A DNA stretch of 5,236 nt. Source: Victivallaceae bacterium. Lineage in GTDB: Bacteria > Verrucomicrobiota > Lentisphaeria > Victivallales > Victivallaceae. The notes under the pieces are model-generated. The model ran no database searches, was not told the origin of the DNA, and saw nothing but the letters and a program-made list of their open reading frames with translations. Location of the stretch: positions 1-5,236 of the forward strand of contig JAQUOK010000276.1 in NCBI GenBank assembly GCA_028717165.1, read 5' to 3'. Shown in pieces: positions 1 to 5,236 of this stretch. The position numbers and the translations under genes were made by a program. Position 1 is the stretch's first letter, and the number at the start of each line of letters is the position of its first letter.

Positions 1-228
1 CCGATCTTAGCCGACTGGCTCAACACCGGCAAAGTCCATGAATGTTGTTTCGCCAACGCTTATGCGGGGTTTGAAGTGATGATGGGCATTGTCCGTTCAG
101 CAACGCATGGCGGCCAGACAGCTCTGCCGCTGACAGCAGGCCCGGATGAATTGCAGGAGCTCTTCAATAAGATGTCGGACGCTCCGGTAATCGCCAATCC
201 GGTAAACGTCGAAGAATATCTCGGCTGA
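1..228 (+). CDS. Gfo/Idh/MocA-family oxidoreductase, C-terminal end (5' partial)
   Basis: Only the last 75 codons are present, in the frame that begins at base 1 and stops at TGA 226-228. The peptide runs from PILADWLNTGKVHECC through YAGFEVMMGIVRSATHGG to ALPL, then a short acidic tail ending EEYLG. The pattern of a helix followed by 'S-x-x-x-G-x-x-x-x-LPL' is the usual C-terminal ending of Gfo/Idh/MocA proteins, NAD(P)-dependent sugar or inositol dehydrogenases with an N-terminal Rossmann fold and a C-terminal alpha/beta domain. The Rossmann fold and the catalytic lysine lie outside the window, so substrate and activity cannot be read. It is followed 10 bp later by a strong terminator, so it is the last gene of its transcript. 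Family assignment is moderately sure; it rests on a short tail without the diagnostic domain. Confidence 0.6.
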   Translation, partial: PILADWLNTGKVHECCFANAYAGFEVMMGIVRSATHGGQTALPLTAGPDELQELFNKMSDAPVIANPVNVEEYLG

Positions 229-238
229 GACTCTAATT

Positions 239-288
239 GTCGGACGCGGCGGACAGGTCGGACGCGTCCGACTTCTTTTTGTTTTTTT
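239..288 (+). terminator. Rho-independent terminator after the oxidoreductase gene
   Basis: GTCGGACGCG at 239-248 is the exact reverse complement of CGCGTCCGAC at 263-272, giving a 10-bp GC-rich stem with a 14-nt loop. It is followed at once by a U-rich tract (273-288) broken by one C and one G. A second, more compact hairpin uses the perfect 16-nt palindrome at 257-272 (6-bp stem, CGCG loop) and shares the same 3' arm. Either form would work as an intrinsic terminator. It separates the upstream gene from rnpB, whose promoter begins only about 13 bp after the T-tract. Confidence 0.88.
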
Positions 289-301
289 ATCAGTTATTTC
301 C

Positions 302-329
302 TTGATAAAATTATCCTTAGTACTATATT
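302..329 (+). promoter_or_regulatory. Sigma70-type promoter for rnpB
   Basis: TTGATA at 302-307 matches the -35 consensus at five of six bases and TATATT at 324-329 matches the -10 consensus at five of six, with a 16-bp spacer. A start about 7 nt downstream of the -10 box falls near 336, a few bases before the P1 helix of RNase P RNA at 342. This is the expected geometry for a stable RNA gene with almost no 5' leader. The spacer is one base shorter than the 17-bp optimum. No second promoter of comparable quality was seen before apt. Confidence 0.7.
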
Positions 330-341
330 AAAAATCTGATA

Positions 342-696
342 GCGGTAGTGGTAGGCAGTCGCCCGCTTTTTTTGCGGGAGGAAAGTCCGGACTACACAGA
401 GCAGGGATTCCTTTTGTTAAAGAAGGATACTGTGGACCATATTCCACAGGAAGGCAAGTGCAACAGAAAATATACCGCCTGCCCGCTTTAAACAAGTGGT
501 AAGGCAAGGGTGAAAAGGTGGAGTAAGAGCCCACCGGGCGACCGTGAAAACGGCGCCGCAGTGTAAACCCATCCTGTTGCAAGACCAAATAGGGAATGAG
601 CCGTTGCTCGCGGCGTTTGAGTTCCGGGTTCTGGTCGCTTAGATAGATGACTGCCGCCTCGCAAGAGGGACAGAATCCGGCTTATTCCACTGCCGC
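342..696 (+). ncRNA. rnpB: RNase P RNA, bacterial class A
   Basis: This is the catalytic RNA that removes 5' leaders from tRNA precursors. Ends are set by helix P1 (342-351 with 687-696, one G-U pair); mature ends may extend a few bases. P2 pairs 354-360 with 649-655. P3 is a small hairpin (362-366/374-378) with a seven-U loop. The conserved core GAGGAAAGUCCGG (378-390) forms P4 with CCGGCUU (677-683), leaving the universal bulged U at 386. Also present are GUGCAACAGA (458-467), a P12-like hairpin (517-521/531-535), a CCGU-GAAA-ACGG hairpin (542-553), the J5/15 GCAAGACCAAAUAGGG block (579-594) and a P18 hairpin with GCAA tetraloop (657-668). The hairpin at 430-449 occupies the P9 position. 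About 355 nt is normal for class A. The P15/P16 region (592-620) is short and shows no GGU (see findings). Confidence 0.97.
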
Positions 697-733
697 GCTT
701 TAAATTTTTTTAACTGAAAATGGGATACGGCCG

Positions 734-1258
734 ATGAGTGCAGAGAAATTGGAAAAGGCATTGCGCAGAATACCTGATTTTCCACAAAAAGGTATTGTTT
801 ATATCGATATAACTCCTATTCTTCAGGATTCGGAACTTTTCCGGCTGGCAATTGACCTGCTTGCGGAAAAATATATTGCTTCCCCTCCCGCCTATGTCGC
901 CGCCGTTGACGCGCGCGGATTTATTTTCGGCGGCGCCCTGGCCGCGAAACTGGGATGCGGCTTTGTCCCGATCAGAAAAAAAGGTAAACTTCCCTATAAA
1001 ACCTATACTGAAAAATATGATTTGGAATATGGTTCAGCCGAAATCGAAGTTCATATCGACGCTGTACCTGCCGGAGCCGAAGTCCTGTTGCTGGATGACT
1101 TGCTGGCAACCGGCGGTACCGTCGCCGCGGCCGCAAGACTGCTGGAACAGCTTAAAGCGAAAATTATCGGGATTGAATTTGTTGTCGAGCTGGGATTTCT
1201 CAACGGCAGGCAGGTCCTTGGCAATTATCCGGTTAATTCCCTCATCTTGGAGAAGTAA
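734..1258 (+). CDS. apt: Adenine phosphoribosyltransferase
   Basis: This cytosolic enzyme joins adenine to PRPP to make AMP and pyrophosphate, in purine salvage. The 174 residues are the usual family length. From the N-terminus it has the adenine-site motif IPDFPQKGI (13-21) followed by DITP (25-28), DARGFIFG (59-66), PIRKKGKLP (79-87), the YDLEYG flexible-loop segment (95-100) and the PRPP-binding loop VLLLDDLLATGGT (117-129), whose paired aspartates D121/D122 and glycine-rich turn are intact. The position before A-R-G-F is Asp where many homologues have Glu, a conservative change. ATG 734 is preceded by a modest Shine-Dalgarno GGGA at 722-725 with 8-nt spacing. The gene starts 37 nt after the rnpB P1 helix and no separate promoter is evident, so it may be reached by read-through from rnpB. 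The metallophosphoesterase gene follows 23 bp later. Confidence 0.95.
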   Translation: MSAEKLEKALRRIPDFPQKGIVYIDITPILQDSELFRLAIDLLAEKYIASPPAYVAAVDARGFIFGGALAAKLGCGFVPIRKKGKLPYKTYTEKYDLEYGSAEIEVHIDAVPAGAEVLLLDDLLATGGTVAAAARLLEQLKAKIIGIEFVVELGFLNGRQVLGNYPVNSLILEK

Positions 1259-1281
1259 TTTTAAAGGACTTTGGTTTTTAG

Positions 1282-2097
1282 ATGGCGAAATATGCGATTC
1301 TGAGCGATATACATGCGAATACCGACGCGTTCGGCGCCGTGCTGGATAAATGCAGGGAAGAAAATATTGATAAATATGTGTGTCTTGGCGACATAGTCGG
1401 CTATAACGCGGAACCGGGTGAATGCATCGCCATGCTCCGCGAATTGAAACCGGTCGCCGTCGTCAAAGGCAATCACGACGAATACGCGTCCAACAATGAC
1501 GAATCCCTCGAAGGTTTCAACCCTCATGCCAAAAAAGCCGTTCTGTGGACAAAAAACCAGCTCTCGGACGATGAGTTGAGCTGGCTGGCAAACCTGCCCT
1601 ACCGGGCAACTGTCCAGGGATCGAATATAACGATCGTCCATGCCACGCTGGATTCCCCCGATAACTGGGGATATATTTTCGACGTTCACCACGCGACGGA
1701 CAATTTCGCCTATCAGTTCACCCAGTTATGTTTCTGCGGCCATTCGCACGTCCCGATCGCCTTCTGCAAAAAACCGATATCGACCATGACGGAAAATCCC
1801 ATTGATGAAATCCCCGGCTGGGCATATGATCCGGAAGACGGAGTTTTCCCGAAAAACGTAAACGAAGCGGACAACCTCACCATTTCCATCCAGACCGGAT
1901 TCAAATATTTATTTAATGTCGGCAGCATCGGACAGCCCCGGAACCGTGACCCGCGCGCTTCATTCGCCATTTACGATTCTGAAGAAAAAACCGTCACCAG
2001 ATACCGTATACCTTATGACGTGGCTTCAGCGCAGAGAAAAATTCTGGCCGCCGGCTTGCCGGAAAGGCTCGCACTGCGTCTTGAAACCGGCAATTAA
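1282..2097 (+). CDS. Calcineurin-like metallophosphoesterase
   Basis: This is a dinuclear-metal phosphoesterase of the YfcE/ApaH-like superfamily, probably cytosolic because no signal peptide or membrane segment is visible. All family metal-site blocks are present in order: D9-x-H11, GDIVGYN (36-42, D37), GNHD (63-66), H120 in IVHATLD, and GHSH (153-156). The NVGSIGQPR block (212-220) followed by DPRAS (223-227) is typical of the YfcE-like branch. At 271 residues it is somewhat longer than many single-domain relatives (recalled as about 240-250); the extra length appears to lie between GHSH and NVGS, in a segment rich in P, D and E. Substrate cannot be read; phosphodiester, nucleotide and phosphoprotein substrates all occur in the family. 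A Shine-Dalgarno AAAGGA (1263-1268) sits 13 nt before the ATG, which is long. It lies between apt and GT9 in one apparent operon. Confidence 0.9.
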   Translation: MAKYAILSDIHANTDAFGAVLDKCREENIDKYVCLGDIVGYNAEPGECIAMLRELKPVAVVKGNHDEYASNNDESLEGFNPHAKKAVLWTKNQLSDDELSWLANLPYRATVQGSNITIVHATLDSPDNWGYIFDVHHATDNFAYQFTQLCFCGHSHVPIAFCKKPISTMTENPIDEIPGWAYDPEDGVFPKNVNEADNLTISIQTGFKYLFNVGSIGQPRNRDPRASFAIYDSEEKTVTRYRIPYDVASAQRKILAAGLPERLALRLETGN

Positions 2098-2109
2098 TCC
2101 GTGCCCCCG

Positions 2110-2141
2110 CATAATTGGCATTTCACGGCAAAACAATTATG
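2110..2141 (+). promoter_or_regulatory. Hairpin burying the GT9 start codon
   Basis: CATAATTG at 2110-2117 is the exact reverse complement of CAATTATG at 2134-2141, so the mRNA can form an 8-bp hairpin with a 16-nt loop whose 3' arm contains the whole ATG start (2139-2141). No Shine-Dalgarno sequence is visible in front of that ATG. A competing 6-bp pairing exists between CAATTA 2091-2096, which includes most of the stop codon of the upstream gene, and TAATTG 2112-2117; this would free the start. The pairing is seen in the sequence; a regulatory role is inference. Confidence 0.35.
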
Positions 2142-3221
2142 ACTTGTCTGAAGAATAAAAAAATTAGTAAAATATTAATTGTCAAACCCAGCAGTCTCGG
2201 CGATATATTTCATTGTTTCCCGGCTGCAGCGCTGTTGCGTGACGCCTTTCCAGAAGCACAGTTCGACTGGTTCATACGTCCCGAACTGAAAGACGCGCTG
2301 CGGTATTCCCCCGTAAAAATAAACCGTATGATAAATTTTCCCCGGCGCCGGATGAATAAGGTCAGATCTTTTCTGCCCGCTTTCCTGGAAGTCATAAATG
2401 ACCTGCGAAAAGAAAAATATGACCTGATCGTCGATTTTCAGGGCCTTTTGAGAAGCGCTATTTTCACTTCGCTTTGCCGTTCATCCCAAACCGTCGGCTT
2501 CGCCCTGCCCAGAGAAGCCGCGGCCCGGCTGGCCTACAGCAAAAAAATCCGCATACCGGAAAGATGCGTTCACGCCGTTGACCGGAATATCGCACTCGCA
2601 GAAGCGATCACCGGTCTGAAAGCCCCCGCGGTTCTCCCCGCCCTGCCGGAAGTGCAGGAGTTCAGGGAGCCTGTAAACGCGATTTTTAAAGAGCACGGCA
2701 TAAATGCCGATGATAAACTGCTGGGAATGATTCCGGGAGCGCGCTGGAACAGCAAACGCTGGCCGCCTGAATTTTTCGCCGGCATTGCCAAAGCTTTTCT
2801 CGCCGGAAACCCGGAATGGAAAATCCTGATCATCGGCGCTCCCGACGACCGGGTTATCGCGGAACGGATCGCGGCTTCAGCCGCCTGCGCAAACCTCGTT
2901 TCAATCGCCGGAGACACCAGTATCGGCGAAATGATCGAGTCAATACGCCGCTGCCGCTTCATTTTCAGCAATGACAGCGGCCCGATTCATGTCGCCGCGG
3001 CGTTTTTAAAAACCGTATTCGCCGTATTCGGGCCTACCGACCCGGCAAAAACCGGGCCCTACGGAGATTTTCATTATATATTCCAGAATGAACTCGAATG
3101 CATAAAATGCCTGAAGCGGGACTGTCCTGACGGCAGCTATTCCTGTCACAATCTTGACATTTCAAAACTCGCGGGTACATTAAACGATTACTTAAAAAGC
3201 GGAGAAAAGCATGAAAATTAA
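2139..3221 (+). CDS. Glycosyltransferase family 9 protein, heptosyltransferase-like
   Basis: GT9 enzymes transfer ADP-heptose or a related sugar onto lipopolysaccharide inner core at the cytosolic face of the inner membrane. Using ATG 2139 it has 360 residues, the usual size. The N-terminal KPSSLGDIFHCFPA (16-29) matches the WaaC/WaaF acceptor-side motif, with D22 at the proposed catalytic position. The C-terminal donor domain has PGARWNSKRWP (199-209, K206), NDSGPIH (278-284) and FGPTDPAKTGPYG (297-309). Four cysteines follow in C-x2-C-x4-C-x6-C spacing (321, 324, 329, 336), a pattern I recall from other GT9 proteins. The frame stays open to a TTG at 2115, but that start would add eight residues and has no Shine-Dalgarno; ATG 2139 puts the motif near the N-terminus as in homologues. 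Its 3' end overlaps the next gene by 11 bp. Acceptor and sugar cannot be read, so no waa symbol is given. Confidence 0.92.
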   Translation: MTCLKNKKISKILIVKPSSLGDIFHCFPAAALLRDAFPEAQFDWFIRPELKDALRYSPVKINRMINFPRRRMNKVRSFLPAFLEVINDLRKEKYDLIVDFQGLLRSAIFTSLCRSSQTVGFALPREAAARLAYSKKIRIPERCVHAVDRNIALAEAITGLKAPAVLPALPEVQEFREPVNAIFKEHGINADDKLLGMIPGARWNSKRWPPEFFAGIAKAFLAGNPEWKILIIGAPDDRVIAERIAASAACANLVSIAGDTSIGEMIESIRRCRFIFSNDSGPIHVAAAFLKTVFAVFGPTDPAKTGPYGDFHYIFQNELECIKCLKRDCPDGSYSCHNLDISKLAGTLNDYLKSGEKHEN

Positions 3222-4059
3222 ACTGAAAATATTTCTTTCCCTGATATTCGCCGCCAACGCGTTTTTATCCAGTGCCCAGCTTGCCATGTCGTTGAAAATG
3301 AACCGTTCAAATTACCTCCAGTATGAAATCGTATATGCCAAAGTCAATATCCGCAACAACAGCGGACACGCCGTAATTTTCGGCGACAACAAACGCCTCA
3401 AAGGCCGGCTTCTGTTCAAAATCATAGACCGGGACCACAACCCGGTGAATATTTTCAACGAAGAGCAATCCTATCCCATGGAAGGCGTCATTATAGAAGC
3501 CGGACAAAGCAAAGAATTCGTCGTCCCGATAAGCCGTTTTTACGATTTAAAAAAATGCAACACATACCGCATGTACGCTTTTGTCGAACATAATATGTTT
3601 GAAGATCTGTACCGTTCCAATGACGTTACCTTTGAAGTGAATAAAGGTATGGTCGCCTGGGAAAAAACCGTCGGGATACCGGAATTCATGTCTCCCGGGA
3701 AAAAGGGCAAAGTGGCAAAACGCAATTATAAGCTGGTAACCCTGGCTGAAGGCAGTCAGAAAAGCAATTACCTGATGATTGACGATGAAAAACGGGTTTA
3801 CAGTGTAATTTTTCTGAGCTATGAACTCGGCGAAGAACGCATAACCCATGAAATTGACGAAATCAGCCGGCTGCATCTCCTGGTCCCGATGTCCCCCAAA
3901 ATATTTGTTTACCTGATCGTTGACATCAACGGTAAAATCGACGAAGAATCCGTATATAAACGAACCCAGAGTATTCCCGCTTTGGTCCGGGCCCCCGACA
4001 ACGGTAAAATATACATAACCGGCGGCGCAAAAGCCAAAAAAGATATAGATTATAAATAA
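3211..4059 (+). CDS. Exported protein of unknown function
   Basis: I do not recognise this 282-residue protein. Residues 1-22 form a clear Sec signal peptide: lysines at 2, 4 and 6, a hydrophobic core (IFLSLIFAANAF) and an SSA|Q cleavage site after A22. There is no lipobox cysteine and no second membrane segment, so it should be periplasmic or released. The mature part looks beta-rich. A first module (about 24-145) with N-R-S-N-Y-x-x-Y-E and VNIRNNSG, later IIDRDHNPV and IEAGQS, reads like an Ig-like beta-sandwich; a second (about 165-282) ends in a lysine-rich tail. No catalytic motif was seen. Start ATG 3211 is supported by GGAG at 3201-3204 with 6-nt spacing and by the signal peptide. It overlaps the GT9 gene by 11 bp, suggesting translational coupling and a shared envelope role. 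Confidence 0.85.
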   Translation: MKIKLKIFLSLIFAANAFLSSAQLAMSLKMNRSNYLQYEIVYAKVNIRNNSGHAVIFGDNKRLKGRLLFKIIDRDHNPVNIFNEEQSYPMEGVIIEAGQSKEFVVPISRFYDLKKCNTYRMYAFVEHNMFEDLYRSNDVTFEVNKGMVAWEKTVGIPEFMSPGKKGKVAKRNYKLVTLAEGSQKSNYLMIDDEKRVYSVIFLSYELGEERITHEIDEISRLHLLVPMSPKIFVYLIVDINGKIDEESVYKRTQSIPALVRAPDNGKIYITGGAKAKKDIDYK

Positions 4060-4124
4060 AGGACATCGGACAGCGAACGGAATTTGTGTTTTTTTACCCT
4101 TAATACTTATGAGAGGATATCTTC

Positions 4125-5213
4125 ATGCTTGACCCGGTAAGCTGGAAAAGTTCTGACGGCGGAACTTACAGGCGCTATGTTCCAGAGCTCGCCGTCTCCG
4201 GCGGAAAACTCCGCCTTATCGAGCAGACTCTTCTGCCGGAAAAACTTGAATATATTGAACTGGACGATACGGAAAGCATATTCGACGCCATCAAAAGACT
4301 CGCGGTCAGGGGAGCCCCGGCCATAGGCTGCGCCGCGGCGCTCGGCCTGGCGGCGGTAGTCAGGAAAACCGAATTCAACTCTTCCGGTGAACTTCCTGCT
4401 TTCGCACAGAAAACCGCTGCCCGGCTGGCTGAATCCCGGCCCACGGCCGTAAATCTGTTCTGGGCCCTCAACCGCTGTATGGCTGAACTTAAAGCTTCAA
4501 ATGCCGCAAGTACCGGAGAACTGAAAAATACTTTGCTGAAAAGCGCTCTGGATATTCTCGAAGAGGACATTCAGATGTGCCGTTCCATCGGCATGTACGG
4601 CAAATCCCTGCTGCACGACGGCATGGGCCTCCTGACCCATTGCAACGCCGGAGCTCTGGCGACCGGGGATTACGGCACCGCCCTTTCCCCGATGTATGTC
4701 GCCCATGAAGCCGGAATGAAAATAAAGGTCTATGCCGATGAAACCCGCCCCCTGCTTCAGGGCTCGCGTCTGACCGCCTGGGAACTGCACCAGGCCGGAA
4801 TCGATGTTACCGCCATTTGCGACAATATGGCGGCGCAGGTAATGAAGGAAGGCAGAATCGACCTGGTAATCGTCGGCGCCGACCGGATCGCCGCCAACGG
4901 CGACGCCGCCAACAAAATAGGCACTTACGGGGTCGCCGTACTGGCGAAATATCACAATATCCCGTTTTATGTTGCGGCGCCCTATTCGACTTTCGACCTG
5001 TCTCTGGACTGCGGCGCCAAAATCCCGATCGAACAGCGTCAGCCCGCGGAAATAGCGAACGGTTTCGGGCGCCGTACCGCTCCGGAGAATATAAACTTCT
5101 ACAACCCGGCTTTCGATGTAACGCCCAATGAACTGATCACCGGGATTATCACGGAAAAAGGAATTATCACTCCGCCTTTTGAACCCGGAATAAGAGAATT
5201 ACAAAATCGCTGA
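4125..5213 (+). CDS. mtnA: S-methyl-5-thioribose-1-phosphate isomerase
   Basis: MtnA converts 5-methylthioribose-1-phosphate to 5-methylthioribulose-1-phosphate in the methionine salvage pathway, in the cytosol. The 362 residues are typical. Family blocks appear in order: VRGAPAIG (61-68), THCNAGALAT with catalytic Cys173, ETRPLLQGSRLTAWEL (from E206), ICDNMAA, and GADRIAANGDAANKIGTYG (251-269) with catalytic Asp253. The Cys-Asp spacing of 80 residues equals that recalled for Bacillus subtilis MtnA (C160/D240). These blocks separate it from the related eIF2B-type and ribose-1,5-bisphosphate isomerases, though a promiscuous paralogue cannot be excluded from sequence alone. ATG 4125 has a strong Shine-Dalgarno AGAGGA (4112-4117) with 7-nt spacing. 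It lies 65 bp after the exported-protein gene. No mtnK, mtnP or other pathway gene is in the window, but apt, which recycles the adenine from the same pathway, is upstream on the same strand. Confidence 0.95.
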   Translation: MLDPVSWKSSDGGTYRRYVPELAVSGGKLRLIEQTLLPEKLEYIELDDTESIFDAIKRLAVRGAPAIGCAAALGLAAVVRKTEFNSSGELPAFAQKTAARLAESRPTAVNLFWALNRCMAELKASNAASTGELKNTLLKSALDILEEDIQMCRSIGMYGKSLLHDGMGLLTHCNAGALATGDYGTALSPMYVAHEAGMKIKVYADETRPLLQGSRLTAWELHQAGIDVTAICDNMAAQVMKEGRIDLVIVGADRIAANGDAANKIGTYGVAVLAKYHNIPFYVAAPYSTFDLSLDCGAKIPIEQRQPAEIANGFGRRTAPENINFYNPAFDVTPNELITGIITEKGIITPPFEPGIRELQNR

Positions 5214-5236
5214 ATTCTCAACTGACCTCAAAAGCG

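Noticed and set aside
328..588. 86-residue open frame on the minus strand
   Set aside because: It lies across the conserved core of RNase P RNA and shows no protein family features.
852..1349. 165-residue open frame on the plus strand overlapping apt
   Set aside because: It is an out-of-frame shadow of apt, with a Cys/Trp/Pro-rich sequence without motifs; apt itself is unambiguous.
1261..1692. 143-residue open frame on the minus strand
   Set aside because: It is antisense to the metal-binding half of the metallophosphoesterase, with no supporting ribosome site or motif.
2115..2138. TTG 2115 as the start of the GT9 gene
   Set aside because: No Shine-Dalgarno precedes it and it adds eight residues not expected in front of the GT9 N-terminal motif; ATG 2139 is preferred.
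4060..4124. Possible promoter or riboswitch in front of mtnA
   Set aside because: TAATAC at 4101 and TTGTGT at 4084 are only 11 bp apart, too close for a sigma70 promoter, and 65 bp is too short for a SAM-type riboswitch with expression platform.
4497..4955. 152-residue open frame on the minus strand
   Set aside because: It is antisense to the catalytic core of mtnA and matches no recognisable family; a shadow of codon bias.
5194..5219. GAGAATT/AATTCTC inverted repeat spanning the mtnA stop codon, considered as a terminator
   Set aside because: The 7-bp stem is AT-rich with a 12-nt loop and no T-tract follows, so termination is not supported.

Overview
The window is densely coded and everything supported in it lies on the + strand. 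It comes from a Gram-negative bacterium: there is a heptosyltransferase-type GT9 enzyme of the kind used for lipopolysaccharide core, and a small exported protein is fused to it by overlapping reading frames. GC content looks close to 50 %. A Gfo/Idh/MocA-type oxidoreductase tail and an RNase P RNA that seems to lack the tRNA-CCA-binding GGU would fit the PVC group (Lentisphaerota/Verrucomicrobiota side). That placement is a guess from gene style, not a demonstrated assignment.

Layout: (1) 1-228, the last 75 codons of a Gfo/Idh/MocA-family oxidoreductase, closed by a strong intrinsic terminator (239-288). (2) A compact sigma70-type promoter (302-329), then rnpB, the class A RNase P RNA (about 342-696). 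(3) A run of four genes: apt (adenine phosphoribosyltransferase), a calcineurin-like metallophosphoesterase, a GT9 glycosyltransferase, and a secreted protein of unknown function that overlaps the GT9 gene by 11 bp. (4) After a 65-bp gap, mtnA (methylthioribose-1-phosphate isomerase), complete, with 23 bp of nothing recognisable after it.

Functionally, apt and mtnA act on the two halves of methylthioadenosine after phosphorolysis (adenine, and methylthioribose-1-phosphate), so methionine/purine salvage is a thread through the window. The GT9 enzyme and the exported protein point to the cell envelope. The metallophosphoesterase has a complete metal site but no readable substrate. No mobile element, CRISPR array, tRNA or phage-like gene was seen. 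I do not see a clear new multi-gene system. The points most worth a second look are the L15 region of the RNase P RNA, an 8-bp hairpin that buries the start codon of the GT9 gene, and the unrecognised exported protein coupled to GT9.
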